Below are positions 36,007 through 45,912 of a DNA stretch of 64,000 nucleotides, piece by piece. Under the pieces are notes generated by a model. That model saw only the letters and a list, made by a program, of their open reading frames with translations, was not told the DNA's origin and did no database searches. Source of the stretch: Clostridium porci (GTDB lineage: Bacteria; Bacillota; Clostridia; Lachnospirales; Lachnospiraceae). A program made the translations under genes and the position numbers. The stretch covers positions 124,001 to 188,000 of the forward strand of contig NZ_VUMD01000001.1 of NCBI RefSeq assembly GCF_009696375.1. The letters run 5' to 3'. Position 1 is the first letter of the stretch. The number at the start of each line of letters is the position of its first letter.

Positions 36007-37749
36007 GTGAAACGATATAAAAAATATATTACCCCCTACCTCAGTGCCTTTATTATAGGGCCTGCTTTAATGATTACCGAGGTGTTGGGTGAAATTCTGC
36101 TGCCGAAATTTATGTCTATGATTATAAATCATGGCGTGGCAAACCGGGATATAGGCTATATCATTTTTATGGGTGGGGTGATGATACTGACGGCCATAGT
36201 AATGGCAGCAGGGGGAATTGGCGGAGCATATTACGCGGCGAAGGCGTCCATCTGCTTTACAAGCGATTTGAGAGATGATTTGTTTTCAAAGGTTCAGGAG
36301 TTTTCGTTTAAAAATATAGACGATTACAGCACTGGCTCCCTGGTTACAAGGTTGACTAATGACATACAGCAGATACAGATTGTAATGATGATGATTCTCA
36401 GGCTGGCCTTAAGAGCTCCGGGAATGTTTATAGGAGCGATTATCATGGCTTTTCTCATGAATGCCAGGCTGGCAGTCGTGATTCTGGTCGTGATTCCTTT
36501 GCTGATCCTGACGATTTCGGTGATTTTAAAGCTGGCATTTCCAAGGTTTACAATGATGCAGAAGAAGCTGGACGCTTTAAATTCTGGAATTCAGGAGACC
36601 CTCACAAATGTACGGGTGATCAAGTCCTTTGTGCGGGAGGATTTTGAGAAGAAAAAATTTCAGGGCATGAATCAGGAGCTGAAGGAGAGCAGCCTGCACG
36701 CTCTGAAAATCGTCATTGCCACTATGCCTGTGATGATGCTGGCTATGAATATTACCACCCTGGCCGTGGTTTGGTATGGAGGCAATCTGATCATCGCGGG
36801 ACATATGCCTGTAGGAGATTTAACTGCCTTTACTACCTATATTGTACAGATCCTTATGTCCCTTATGATGCTGTCCATGGTATTTCTTCAGAGCTCCAGA
36901 GCTATGGCCTCTGTAAAGCGTGTCAATGAAGTTATGGATACAGAGGTTGATTTGACTGATGCTGAGGCTTCCAGAAAGGGCCTTCTGGTTACAGAGGGAC
37001 GGGTGGAGTTTCGAGATGTAAGTTTCAGCTATACGGATAATGAAGCGGAGCTGGTTCTGGAAAAGATTAGCTTTACAGCAGAACCAGGTCAGACCCTTGG
37101 AATTATCGGAGCTACAGGAAGCGGAAAGACCAGTCTGGTTCAGCTGATCCCCAGACTTTACGACGCGACTGGAGGTCAGGTGCTGGTGGACGGCGTGGAT
37201 GTAAAGGAGTATTCCCTGCATAATTTAAGAGAAGGCGTGGGCATGGTTCTTCAAAAGAATGTGCTTTTCTCAGGCACCATTGAGGAGAATCTGCGGTGGG
37301 GACAGGAGGACGCGTCTTTGGAAGAAATAAGAGAGGCGGCAGGGTATGCGCAGGCAGACGGCTTTGTTACCGGTTTTACAGGAGGCTATGATACGGACAT
37401 GGGTCAGGGAGGCGTCAATGTATCTGGGGGCCAAAAGCAGAGGCTTTGTATTGCCAGAGCCCTCTTAAAGCATCCGAAAATACTGATTCTGGATGACAGC
37501 ACCAGCGCTGTGGACACAGCTACGGAGGCAAAAATCAGAAAATGCTTTGCCACAGATCTGAAGGATACGACCAAGATTATCATAGCCCAGAGAATCAGCT
37601 CTGTGGAGACGGCGGATAAGATTCTGGTTATGGATGACGGACGAATCATAGCTCATGGAACTCACCAGGAGCTTATAAAAGACTGCGAAGCCTACCAGGA
37701 GATTTACTATTCCCAGAGAGAACGGGAGGAAAGGGGGACTGCCTTATGA
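36007..37749 (+). CDS. ABC exporter half-transporter, degenerate Walker B
   Basis: I start at GTG 36007, where the usual opening (KRYKKYITPYLSAF) begins, with GAGGA upstream; the frame is open to 35878. The 580-residue half-transporter has six membrane segments, then Walker A GATGSGKTSL, signature VSGGQKQRL and Walker B LILDDSTSAVD. An Asp replaces the catalytic Glu, as in the degenerate site of heterodimeric exporters. It overlaps its partner by four bases. The pair probably exports drugs, peptides or lipids. Confidence 0.87.
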   Translation: MKRYKKYITPYLSAFIIGPALMITEVLGEILLPKFMSMIINHGVANRDIGYIIFMGGVMILTAIVMAAGGIGGAYYAAKASICFTSDLRDDLFSKVQEFSFKNIDDYSTGSLVTRLTNDIQQIQIVMMMILRLALRAPGMFIGAIIMAFLMNARLAVVILVVIPLLILTISVILKLAFPRFTMMQKKLDALNSGIQETLTNVRVIKSFVREDFEKKKFQGMNQELKESSLHALKIVIATMPVMMLAMNITTLAVVWYGGNLIIAGHMPVGDLTAFTTYIVQILMSLMMLSMVFLQSSRAMASVKRVNEVMDTEVDLTDAEASRKGLLVTEGRVEFRDVSFSYTDNEAELVLEKISFTAEPGQTLGIIGATGSGKTSLVQLIPRLYDATGGQVLVDGVDVKEYSLHNLREGVGMVLQKNVLFSGTIEENLRWGQEDASLEEIREAAGYAQADGFVTGFTGGYDTDMGQGGVNVSGGQKQRLCIARALLKHPKILILDDSTSAVDTATEAKIRKCFATDLKDTTKIIIAQRISSVETADKILVMDDGRIIAHGTHQELIKDCEAYQEIYYSQREREERGTAL

Positions 37750-39629
37750 ATGAGCAGCAGAGAATGGACAGCCTGAAGCGGCGCTATGGCCACTGTGAAG
37801 CGCCTTCCGTGAAGGCCCCAAGGAGAGAGCTGGGACATGGGCCGAGACATCCTATGGGCCAGAGTGGAAGGGGGAAGCCAAAGAACAGCCGCCAGACGGT
37901 AAAGCGGCTTATGGGCTATCTTAAGGAGGACAGGGGAAAGGTACTGCTGGCATTTGCCTGTGTCATTATAAGCACAATATCTACGTTGGCAGGATCATAT
38001 ATGCTGCGTCCCATTATAAACCTCTTTATCGCTCCCATAGATGGAAGCGCCGGCAATCCCGCAGGTCTTGCAAGCTCCTTGGTAATTTTGGGAGCGGTGT
38101 ATGGAGCCGGCATCTTGTCTCAGTATGCCCAGGCCAAGGTTATGCTTACGGTAGCCCAGAACGCGCTTCAAAAAATCAGATACGAGCTTTTTGAAAAAAT
38201 GCAGGCTTTGCCGATCTACTTTTATGACACAAATGTGAGTGGGGATCTCATGAGCCGTTTTACAAATGATGTAGATACGGTAGGCCAGATGCTCAGCAGT
38301 ACCCTGGTGCAGCTGGTTTCAGGGTCCTTAAGCATTGTGGGAACTCTTGTTCTGATGCTGTACACCAATGTCACCCTGACGGTGGTAACGGTGGTTATGA
38401 TTCCCTTGATGGCTAAGGCCGCAAGTGCGGTGGCAGCCAGAAGCCAGAAGTATTTTACTGCCCAGCAGGCATCGTTGGGAGCGGTAAATGGATATATAGA
38501 AGAAATGGTTACCGGACAGAAGGTAGTGAAGGTATTCTGCCATGAGGAAGCAGCTAAGGAGGAATTTCGGCTTTTGAACCGGGAGCTGAGAGGAAACATG
38601 ATACGTGCTCAGTTTTTCGGAGGTATGATGGGGCCGGTGATGGGGAATTTAAGCCAAATTAACTATGGACTGACGGCTTGTATCGGAGGCCTTCTTTGCG
38701 TTCTGAGAGGTTTTGATGTGGGAGGCCTTACCGTGTTCCTGAACTTTTCCAGACAGTTCAGCAGGCCTATTAACGAGATTTCCATGCAGGTCAGCAATGT
38801 GTTTGCCGCTTTGGCCGGGGCGGAGCGTGTATTCGCGGTGATGGACGAGGAGCCGGAGGCTTCGAACGATGAGGACGCAGTGGTTCTAAATCCCATGAAG
38901 GGTTATGTGACCCTGGAGCATGTAACCTTTGGCTATAACCCGGATAAGGTAATTTTAAAGGATATCAGCCTTTATGCAAAGCCGGGTCAGAAGATAGCTT
39001 TTGTAGGCTCTACCGGCGCAGGGAAAACCACTATAACCAATCTTTTGAACCGATTCTATGATATACAGTCAGGGGCTATCACCATTGACGGAGTGGATAT
39101 CCGCCATATCAAGCGGGATGAGCTGCGGCGCAGTATTGCCATGGTTCTCCAGGATACCCATTTATTTACAGGAACGGTGAGGGAAAATATTCGCTATGGC
39201 AGGCTGGACGCTACGGATGAGGAGGTGATTCAGGCAGCCAGGACAGCTTCCGCCCACTCGTTTATCATGCGCCTTCCCCATGGGTATGACACGATACTTG
39301 AAGGGGATGGGACTAACTTAAGTCAGGGGCAGAGGCAGCTTCTCAACATAGCAAGGGCTGCTGTTTCCAAAGCGCCGGTGCTGATTTTGGATGAGGCTAC
39401 CAGCTCTGTAGATACCAGGACTGAGAAGCATATTGAGCATGGTATGGATCGTTTGATGGCAGACCGCACTACTTTTGTTATCGCCCATCGTCTTTCTACT
39501 GTGAGAAATGCAGATGCGATTATGGTACTGGAGCAAGGGGAAATCATTGAGCGGGGCAGCCACCAGGAGCTTTTGGATCAAAAGGGAAGATACTACGAAT
39601 TGTATACCGGAAGGAAAGATCTGGACTAA
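37746..39629 (+). CDS. ABC exporter half-transporter, canonical Walker B
   Basis: The 627-residue partner starts at ATGA 37746. A basic N-terminal extension of about 50 residues precedes six membrane segments. The nucleotide-binding domain has Walker A GSTGAGKTT, a deviating signature LSQGQRQLL and a normal Walker B LILDEATSSVD. Combined with the upstream half, one ATP site is canonical and the other is degenerate, as in the BmrCD/LmrCD/TM287-288 group. No MarR-type regulator gene is adjacent. Confidence 0.88.
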   Translation: MNEQQRMDSLKRRYGHCEAPSVKAPRRELGHGPRHPMGQSGRGKPKNSRQTVKRLMGYLKEDRGKVLLAFACVIISTISTLAGSYMLRPIINLFIAPIDGSAGNPAGLASSLVILGAVYGAGILSQYAQAKVMLTVAQNALQKIRYELFEKMQALPIYFYDTNVSGDLMSRFTNDVDTVGQMLSSTLVQLVSGSLSIVGTLVLMLYTNVTLTVVTVVMIPLMAKAASAVAARSQKYFTAQQASLGAVNGYIEEMVTGQKVVKVFCHEEAAKEEFRLLNRELRGNMIRAQFFGGMMGPVMGNLSQINYGLTACIGGLLCVLRGFDVGGLTVFLNFSRQFSRPINEISMQVSNVFAALAGAERVFAVMDEEPEASNDEDAVVLNPMKGYVTLEHVTFGYNPDKVILKDISLYAKPGQKIAFVGSTGAGKTTITNLLNRFYDIQSGAITIDGVDIRHIKRDELRRSIAMVLQDTHLFTGTVRENIRYGRLDATDEEVIQAARTASAHSFIMRLPHGYDTILEGDGTNLSQGQRQLLNIARAAVSKAPVLILDEATSSVDTRTEKHIEHGMDRLMADRTTFVIAHRLSTVRNADAIMVLEQGEIIERGSHQELLDQKGRYYELYTGRKDLD

Positions 39630-39679
39630 TTTCCGTGAAATTAACAGGTGAATTTAAATTATAAGGATGGAATTCCATG

Positions 39680-39708
39680 TTGTATACAAAGTTCATTTAT
39701 GCTATACT
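39680..39708 (+). promoter_or_regulatory. rnf operon promoter
   Basis: TTGTAT (39680-39685), 17 bases and TATACT (39703-39708), 100 bases before rnfC. Confidence 0.65.
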
Positions 39709-39807
39709 ATTATGGTATATTCAGAAGAAGGCCAGGCAGCCTCTCTGAAATATCAGCCTTTACACGAGGACAAAGGTAATATTATGAAAGAAAGAGGGAG
39801 AGAGTCC

Positions 39808-41133
39808 ATGGGTTTGGCGACTTTTAAAGGCGGCATCCACCCCTATGAGGGGAAGGAGCTGTCAAAGAACAAGCCGGTGCAGATTCTGATGCCAAAGGGT
39901 GATTTGGTGTATCCTATGTCACAGCACATCGGCGCACCGGCGCGTCCGCTGGTGTCAGTTGGCGATAAGGTACTGGCAGGCCAGAAGATTGGAGAAGCGG
40001 GAGGCTTTATTTCCGCCAATGTCATTGCTTCTGTGTCAGGTAAGGTAAAGGCCATTGAACCAAGGCGTATGGCTAACGGCACGATAGTATCCTCTGTTGT
40101 TGTGGAGAATGATGGGGAGTATAAAACCGTTGAGGGAATAGGAAAGGACAGGGACCCGTCCTCTTTATCCAAGGAAGAAATCCGCAGAATCATAAAGGAA
40201 GCAGGTATAGTAGGATTAGGCGGCGCCGGTTTTCCTACTCATGTTAAGCTGACCCCGAAGGATGAAAATGGGATTCAGTATATCCTGGTTAACGGAGCGG
40301 AGTGCGAGCCATATTTGACCAGCGACTACCGCATGATGCTGGAGGAGCCTGAAAAGATTGTAGGCGGTCTGAAGGTGATTCTTCAGCTGTTTGACAATGC
40401 AAAGGGTGTGATCGGGATTGAGGATAATAAGCCTGAGGCCATAGCAAAGCTAACCGGGCTGGTAAAGAATGAACCCCGTATCACTGTGCGCCCTCTTAGG
40501 ACCAAGTATCCACAGGGCGGCGAGCGCTCTCTTATCTATGCAGTTACAGGCAAAAAGGTGCATGCTTCTATGCTGCCGGAAGACGTAGGCTGCATTGTAG
40601 ATAATATTGATACGGTTATCTCCATATACATGGCCGTCTGTAAGCAAACGCCTCTGATGCGCAAAATTATTACGGTCACAGGCGACGCAGTGGCGGAGCC
40701 AGGTAATTTTAATGTAAAGCTGGGGACAAATTATCAGGAGCTTTTAGAGGCAGCCGGCGGCTTTAAAACAGAGCCAGAGAAGATAATTTCCGGCGGCCCT
40801 ATGATGGGACAGGCCCTTTTCGGACTGGATATCCCCGTAAGTAAGACTTCATCCGCCCTGACCTGCTTTACAAAGGATCAGGTAGCAGAGATGGAGCCTT
40901 CTCCATGTATCCGCTGCGGCAAGTGCGTGAGCGTATGTCCCAGCCATATCATTCCCGTTATGATGATGCAGGCAGCTCTTCATGATGACTGCGAGGCTTT
41001 TGAGCGATTCAACGGTATGGAGTGTATGGAATGCGGAAGCTGCACCTATGTATGTCCGGCAAAGCGCCCGCTTACACAGGCTTTCAGAGAAATGCGCAAG
41101 ACGGTTGCGGCCAACCGCAGAAAGAAAGGGTAG
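39808..41133 (+). CDS. rnfC: Rnf complex subunit RnfC
   Basis: I start at ATG 39808, where the family opening LATFKGGIHPYEGKEL begins after GAGGGAGAG; starts at 39784 and 39667 are also open. The 441-residue subunit has GLGGAGFPTHVKL (NADH/FMN region), GAECEPYLTSD and two [4Fe-4S] motifs, CIRCGKCVSVCP and CMECGSCTYVCP. It is the NADH-reacting subunit of the ferredoxin:NAD oxidoreductase. It leads the cluster rnfCDGEAB, the order known from Acetobacterium and Clostridium. Confidence 0.93.
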   Translation: MGLATFKGGIHPYEGKELSKNKPVQILMPKGDLVYPMSQHIGAPARPLVSVGDKVLAGQKIGEAGGFISANVIASVSGKVKAIEPRRMANGTIVSSVVVENDGEYKTVEGIGKDRDPSSLSKEEIRRIIKEAGIVGLGGAGFPTHVKLTPKDENGIQYILVNGAECEPYLTSDYRMMLEEPEKIVGGLKVILQLFDNAKGVIGIEDNKPEAIAKLTGLVKNEPRITVRPLRTKYPQGGERSLIYAVTGKKVHASMLPEDVGCIVDNIDTVISIYMAVCKQTPLMRKIITVTGDAVAEPGNFNVKLGTNYQELLEAAGGFKTEPEKIISGGPMMGQALFGLDIPVSKTSSALTCFTKDQVAEMEPSPCIRCGKCVSVCPSHIIPVMMMQAALHDDCEAFERFNGMECMECGSCTYVCPAKRPLTQAFREMRKTVAANRRKKG

Positions 41134-41148
41134 GAGGGGAGAACGGTC

Positions 41149-42090
41149 ATGGATAAATTGTTAAACGTATCATCATCCCCCCATGTAAGAAGCTGTGAGA
41201 CCACCCACAGCATTATGCTGGACGTGGCTATTGCCATGCTGCCTGCATCTGCCTTTGGAGTGTATCACTTTGGACTTCATGCATTAGGGGTTTTATTAGT
41301 TACAGTTGCGGTCTGTATGCTCAGCGAGTACATATATGAAAAGCTGATGCATAAGCCCAACACCATTAGCGATTGCAGCGCCTTGGTTACAGGTATGATT
41401 CTGGCATTGAATATGCCGCCGGAGATTCCCCTTTGGATTCCGGCCTTGGGCGGAGTTTTCGCTATTATTGTTGTAAAGCAGCTTTACGGCGGCCTTGGGC
41501 AGAATTTTATGAACCCTGCGCTGGCAGCGCGCTGCTTTCTGCTGATTTCCTTTGCGGGAAAGATGACAAACTTTAGCTATGCCGGCTTTGACGGAATCTC
41601 CGGCGCGACGCCTTTGGCAGCCTTAAAGAGCGGCTCCTCTGTGGATCTTCCCGCTATGTTCGTGGGGACGATTCCCGGAACCATTGGCGAGGTATCTGTG
41701 GTTGCGCTTTTGGTTGGAGCGGCTTACCTCCTGATTAAAAGGGTAATCTCCATCCGTATTCCAGCGGCCTACATTCTGACTGTCGCTGTATTTGCCGCGC
41801 TTTTTGGAGGGCATGGATTTGATATCAGCTATATTGCGGCGCACCTTTGCGGCGGCGGCCTTATATTTGGCGCTTTTTTCATGGCGACAGACTATGTTAC
41901 CAGCCCTATTACGCCCAAGGGACAGATTGCATTCGGCATCCTTTTGGGGGTTCTTACAGGACTGTTCCGTATCTTCGGAGGTTCCGCGGAGGGAGTTTCC
42001 TATGCAATTATCATTGGCAATATTCTGGTTCCGCTGATTGAAAAAGCGACCCTTCCCAGAGCATTTGGAAAGGAGGGCAGGTCCTTATGA
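41149..42090 (+). CDS. rnfD: Rnf complex subunit RnfD
   Basis: The 313-residue integral membrane protein starts LLNVSSSPHVRS and has about nine hydrophobic segments. The flavinylation motif is SGATPLAAL, whose Thr carries covalent FMN in characterised RnfD. It passes electrons across the membrane and takes part in ion pumping. Its stop overlaps the rnfG start by four bases. GGAGGGGAG precedes ATG 41149. Confidence 0.93.
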   Translation: MDKLLNVSSSPHVRSCETTHSIMLDVAIAMLPASAFGVYHFGLHALGVLLVTVAVCMLSEYIYEKLMHKPNTISDCSALVTGMILALNMPPEIPLWIPALGGVFAIIVVKQLYGGLGQNFMNPALAARCFLLISFAGKMTNFSYAGFDGISGATPLAALKSGSSVDLPAMFVGTIPGTIGEVSVVALLVGAAYLLIKRVISIRIPAAYILTVAVFAALFGGHGFDISYIAAHLCGGGLIFGAFFMATDYVTSPITPKGQIAFGILLGVLTGLFRIFGGSAEGVSYAIIIGNILVPLIEKATLPRAFGKEGRSL

Positions 42091-42701
42091 GCAAAGCAGG
42101 ATTTATGAAAGACGCAGCGGTTCTGTTCGCCATTACGCTGGTAGCGGGAGCGGCTTTGGGCGGCGTATATCAGGTGACGAAGGAGCCTATCAGCCGGGCT
42201 GCTGTGGCAGCAAACTATACGGCATATAAGGCGGTGTTTAACGAAGCTGAGTCCTTTGAACTGGACGACGCTCTGACGGAGGCCATCGAAGGCTGCAATA
42301 CAGAGCTGGCTGGTATGAATTACGGCAGCGTAGCGGTTGAAACTGTGCTGAAGGCAGTGGATGCCGGAGGCAACCAGCTGGGCTATGTGATAACGGCCCT
42401 GTCTAACGACAGCTATGGCGGCGCCATTAAGCTGTCTGTGGGTCTTAAGGAGGACGGAACCATCACGGGGATTGAGTTTTTGGAGATTAATGATACGCCA
42501 GGCCTTGGACTGAAGGCAAAGGAGCCCGAATTCAAGAGCCAGTTTGCAGGAAAAAAGGCGGAAGCCTTGAGTGTCACTAAGTCAGGCAGTGGAAGCGATA
42601 ACGAGATTGCCGCAATCAGTGGCGCAACCATTACCTCAAGCGCAACAACAAACGCAGTGAACGCAGCTTTGTATTATCTGCACAACTGCATCGGTAAATA
42701 G
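42087..42701 (+). CDS. rnfG: Rnf complex subunit RnfG
   Basis: The 204-residue protein has one N-terminal membrane anchor and an FMN-binding domain ending in SGATITSSATT, where the Thr is the covalent FMN attachment site. The start ATGA overlaps rnfD. It is the extracytoplasmic flavin subunit of the complex. Confidence 0.93.
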   Translation: MSKAGFMKDAAVLFAITLVAGAALGGVYQVTKEPISRAAVAANYTAYKAVFNEAESFELDDALTEAIEGCNTELAGMNYGSVAVETVLKAVDAGGNQLGYVITALSNDSYGGAIKLSVGLKEDGTITGIEFLEINDTPGLGLKAKEPEFKSQFAGKKAEALSVTKSGSGSDNEIAAISGATITSSATTNAVNAALYYLHNCIGK

Positions 42702-42712
42702 GAGGCGGGAGC

Positions 42713-43504
42713 ATGAATAAATGTACAGAGCGTTTATATAACGGTATTGTGAAAGAAAACCCTACCTTTATTCTGATGCTGGGGATGTGTCCGACTCTAG
42801 CCGTTACAACATCAGCTGTTAACGGTATTGGAATGGGGCTTTCCACAACCGTGGTTTTAATGTTTTCTAATATGATTATATCAGCTTTGCGTAAGGTGAT
42901 TCCGGATCGTGTGCGTATTCCGGCATACATAGTGATAGTGGCATCCCTGGTTACCATTGTGCAGCTGCTGCTCCAGGCCTATGTGCCGAGCCTGTACTCC
43001 GCTCTTGGTATCTATATACCGCTGATTGTAGTAAACTGTATTATCCTTGGCCGCGCGGAGTCCTATGCGTCAAAGAATGGCTCTCTGGTATCTACCTTTG
43101 ACGGAATCGGTATGGGGCTGGGCTTTACCATCGCCCTTACCTGTATTGGCTTTGTGCGGGAGCTTTTAGGCTCCGGCGCTGTATTTGGTAAAATGCTGAT
43201 TCCTGAGGACTATCATATCGCAATCTTTGTGCTGGCTCCGGGAGCGTTCTTTGTGCTGGCTATCTTGACGGCGCTGCAGAATAAGTTTAAGGCTCCTTGC
43301 GCAACCAACGGTTCCGGGCCTAAATCCAGGCTGTCCTGCGGCGGAAGCTGCTTGGAATGTACCGGCTCCACCTGTATGGAAAACCATAAGATACTGGATA
43401 CCAGAAAAAGACAGGCTGAAGAGGAGTCCCTGGCAGCTGGGAAGACAGCAGCGGCCAGGAAGGAGGCAGAGCTTAAGGCATCTGCTTCTAGGAAAGATGA
43501 TTAG
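42713..43504 (+). CDS. rnfE: Rnf complex subunit RnfE with Cys-rich C-terminal tail
   Basis: The 263-residue protein has the six-helix RnfE core (KENPTFILMLGMCPTLAVTT through KMLIPEDYHIA) and ends with a hydrophilic tail of about 65 residues that most RnfE proteins lack. The tail holds four Cys in a compact SCGGSCLECTGSTC cluster and then a charged Ala/Lys/Glu run. Four closely spaced Cys could bind metal or an Fe-S centre, or be redox-active. The core is otherwise standard, and GGAGG precedes the ATG. Confidence 0.9.
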   Translation: MNKCTERLYNGIVKENPTFILMLGMCPTLAVTTSAVNGIGMGLSTTVVLMFSNMIISALRKVIPDRVRIPAYIVIVASLVTIVQLLLQAYVPSLYSALGIYIPLIVVNCIILGRAESYASKNGSLVSTFDGIGMGLGFTIALTCIGFVRELLGSGAVFGKMLIPEDYHIAIFVLAPGAFFVLAILTALQNKFKAPCATNGSGPKSRLSCGGSCLECTGSTCMENHKILDTRKRQAEEESLAAGKTAAARKEAELKASASRKDD

Positions 43505-43516
43505 GAGGGTGGATAA

Positions 43517-44092
43517 ATGAAAGAATTATTGTTAATTGCCATTGGCTCCGCTCTGGTAAATAATGTGGTGTTAAGCCAGTTTTTGGGACTCTGTCCATTC
43601 CTTGGGGTTTCTAAGAAGGTGGAAACCTCAGCCGGTATGGGCGCAGCCGTAATTTTTGTTATTACCATTGCGTCTGCCGTAACCAATCTGGTGTACACGG
43701 GAATCCTGGTAACGCTGAAGCTGGAGTATCTTCAGACCATCGTATTTATCCTGGTAATCGCGGCTCTGGTTCAGTTTGTGGAAATGTTCTTAAAGAAATC
43801 TATGCCCTCGCTTTACGAGGCTCTGGGCGTATACCTGCCGCTGATTACCACCAACTGCGCGGTTCTGGGCGTTGCTCTTACAAACGTGCAGAAAGCTTAC
43901 GGCTTTGTTCAGAGCGTTGTAAATGGCATAGGCATATCCGTAGGCTTTACCATTGCGATCATTATGCTGGCGGGTGTTCGTGAGAAGATCCAGTATAATG
44001 ACATACCCCATTCATTTCAGGGATCGCCGATTGTTCTGATTACTTCAGGCTTGATGGCAATCGCATTTTTCGGATTTTCCGGATTAATATAG
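43517..44092 (+). CDS. rnfA: Rnf complex subunit RnfA
   Basis: The 191-residue membrane protein has six helices, with NNVVLSQFLGLCPFLGVS near the start and LPLITTNCAVLG, including the two conserved half-helix Cys positions that hold an Fe-S cluster in Rnf/Nqr structures. GGAGGGTGG precedes the ATG. It pairs with RnfE in the membrane. Confidence 0.93.
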   Translation: MKELLLIAIGSALVNNVVLSQFLGLCPFLGVSKKVETSAGMGAAVIFVITIASAVTNLVYTGILVTLKLEYLQTIVFILVIAALVQFVEMFLKKSMPSLYEALGVYLPLITTNCAVLGVALTNVQKAYGFVQSVVNGIGISVGFTIAIIMLAGVREKIQYNDIPHSFQGSPIVLITSGLMAIAFFGFSGLI

Positions 44093-44108
44093 AAGGAGGA
44101 GAAGGAAA

Positions 44109-44897
44109 ATGGTAACAGGTATTTTGACAGCGGCAGCGGTGGTGGGCATTCTTGGCATATTGATTGGTGTCTTTCTGGGTGTTGCCAGCGAGAGGTTTAA
44201 GGTAGAAATAGATGAGAGGGAAATTCTGGTTCGCAACGAGCTGCCGGGCAATAACTGCGGCGGCTGCGGGTATGCTGGCTGTGACAGCCTGGCAAAGGCC
44301 ATAGCAGCCGGTCAGGCAAAGCCAGGAGCCTGTCCTGTAGGGGGACCTGATGTAGCCGCTAGAATTGGTGAGATTATGGGAGTCTCAGGCGGCAGTACTG
44401 AGAAGCGAGTTGCCTTTGTAAAATGCAGCGGCACCTGTGATAAGGCCAAGGTTCAATACAACTACTATGGAGTGGACGACTGCAGGAAGGCAGCCGTTGT
44501 TCCCGGAGCCGGTGAGAAGGCCTGCAATGTTGGCTGTATGGGATACGGCTCCTGTGTAAAGGCCTGCGCCTTTGACGCGATCCATGTAGTAGACGGAGTG
44601 GCTGTTGTGGATAAGGAGAAATGCGTGGCCTGCGGCAAGTGCGTGGCGGCATGTCCAAACCTGCTGATAGAGTTGGTTCCTTACAGGGCAGAGCATTTGG
44701 TGAGGTGCAGTTCTCACGAAAAGGGCAAAGATGTAAAAGCCGTATGTTCAGCCGGCTGCATTGGCTGTACTCTCTGTACCAAGCAGTGTGAATTTGATGC
44801 CATTCATATGGACAATAATTTGGCTGTGATTGATTATAAAAAATGTACCAACTGCGGTAAGTGTGCAGAGAAGTGTCCGGTCAAGGTAATTGCCTGA
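44109..44897 (+). CDS. rnfB: Rnf complex subunit RnfB
   Basis: The 262-residue protein has an N-terminal membrane helix, the GXXC motif NNCGGCGYAGC for the first [4Fe-4S] cluster, then several ferredoxin-like sites: CVACGKCVAACP, CIGCTLCTKQC and CTNCGKCAEKCP, plus CNVGCMGYGSC. It accepts electrons from ferredoxin. GAAGGAGGAGAAGG precedes the ATG. It closes the rnf cluster. No clear terminator separates it from oppB 64 bases on. Confidence 0.94.
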   Translation: MVTGILTAAAVVGILGILIGVFLGVASERFKVEIDEREILVRNELPGNNCGGCGYAGCDSLAKAIAAGQAKPGACPVGGPDVAARIGEIMGVSGGSTEKRVAFVKCSGTCDKAKVQYNYYGVDDCRKAAVVPGAGEKACNVGCMGYGSCVKACAFDAIHVVDGVAVVDKEKCVACGKCVAACPNLLIELVPYRAEHLVRCSSHEKGKDVKAVCSAGCIGCTLCTKQCEFDAIHMDNNLAVIDYKKCTNCGKCAEKCPVKVIA

Positions 44898-44961
44898 GAG
44901 CGCTTAAGGCAGAGAGATTCCGGGGCAAAGATAAAACTAGAAAGAAACAGGATGTGAAAAA

Positions 44962-45912
44962 ATGAGTAAATACATAGCGAAACGCTTAGGGATGGCCCTT
45001 GTCACCATTTTTTTGGTTGCTTGTCTGACCTTCCTTTTGATGAATGCGGTTCCAGGAAGCCCGTGGCTAAGTGAGAAATCACCCTCAGAGACTACGCTGG
45101 CTGCCTTAAACGCAAAATACGGACTGGACAAACCAGTATATGTGCAGCTTGGGAAATATCTCCAGAACTTGTTGAGGGGAGATTTTGGCGTATCCTTAAA
45201 GATGCAGAAAGACAGGGCGGTTTTAAGTATTATAAAAGAAATGTTTCCTGTTTCTGCAAAGGTTGGCGCCATTGCCCTGTGTTGGGCCGTGCTGGCGGGG
45301 GTACCTCTTGGCTGTTTCGCTGCCTTTAAGCGCGGAAAAATTACCGACAGCATTTTACGTGTGATCTGTACCCTGGGTATTTCCATGCCCAGCTTTGTAG
45401 TGGCATCTATTCTTTTGGTGGTATTTGCGGGAGGTGTTCAGGCGTTAAAATTTTTCCCCACTATTTTTGATGCGTCCCAGGGGGCGAGGGCCTATATACT
45501 TCCGTGCCTGGCGTTGAGCTTCTATCCCATGTGCTATACAGCCCGTCAGACTCGCTCTGCCATGCTGGATGCGTTAAATCAGGAGTTTATCAAGACGGCA
45601 AGAGCGAAGGGGCTTAAAAACAACAGGATTATTTTCAAGCATGCCTTGAGGAATGCTCTGATTCCTGTTATTACATATTTAGGTCCTCAGGTTGCATTTA
45701 CGCTCTGCGGGGGCTTTGTGGTAGAGAGCGTGTTCTCTATTCCGGGACTGGGCCGTTATTTTGTGCAGTCGATTCAAAACAGGGACTATCCGGTTATTAT
45801 GGGAACTACCGTATTTCTGGCAAGCTTTATTATCCTCATGAATATGGTGGTAGATATATTGTATAAAATAGCAGATCCACGTATCAATTTAACAGGGGGA
45901 GGGGGTGAATGA
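44962..45912 (+). CDS. oppB: Oligopeptide ABC transporter permease OppB
   Basis: The 316-residue permease has the OppB opening YIAKRLGMALVTIFLV, about six membrane segments and the coupling motif EFIKTARAKGLKNN. Near the C-terminus is ESVFSIPGLGRYFVQSI. It overlaps oppC by four bases. It is the first gene of an oppBCDF-A cluster for peptide import, which would supply PepV with substrate. Confidence 0.92.
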   Translation: MSKYIAKRLGMALVTIFLVACLTFLLMNAVPGSPWLSEKSPSETTLAALNAKYGLDKPVYVQLGKYLQNLLRGDFGVSLKMQKDRAVLSIIKEMFPVSAKVGAIALCWAVLAGVPLGCFAAFKRGKITDSILRVICTLGISMPSFVVASILLVVFAGGVQALKFFPTIFDASQGARAYILPCLALSFYPMCYTARQTRSAMLDALNQEFIKTARAKGLKNNRIIFKHALRNALIPVITYLGPQVAFTLCGGFVVESVFSIPGLGRYFVQSIQNRDYPVIMGTTVFLASFIILMNMVVDILYKIADPRINLTGGGGE

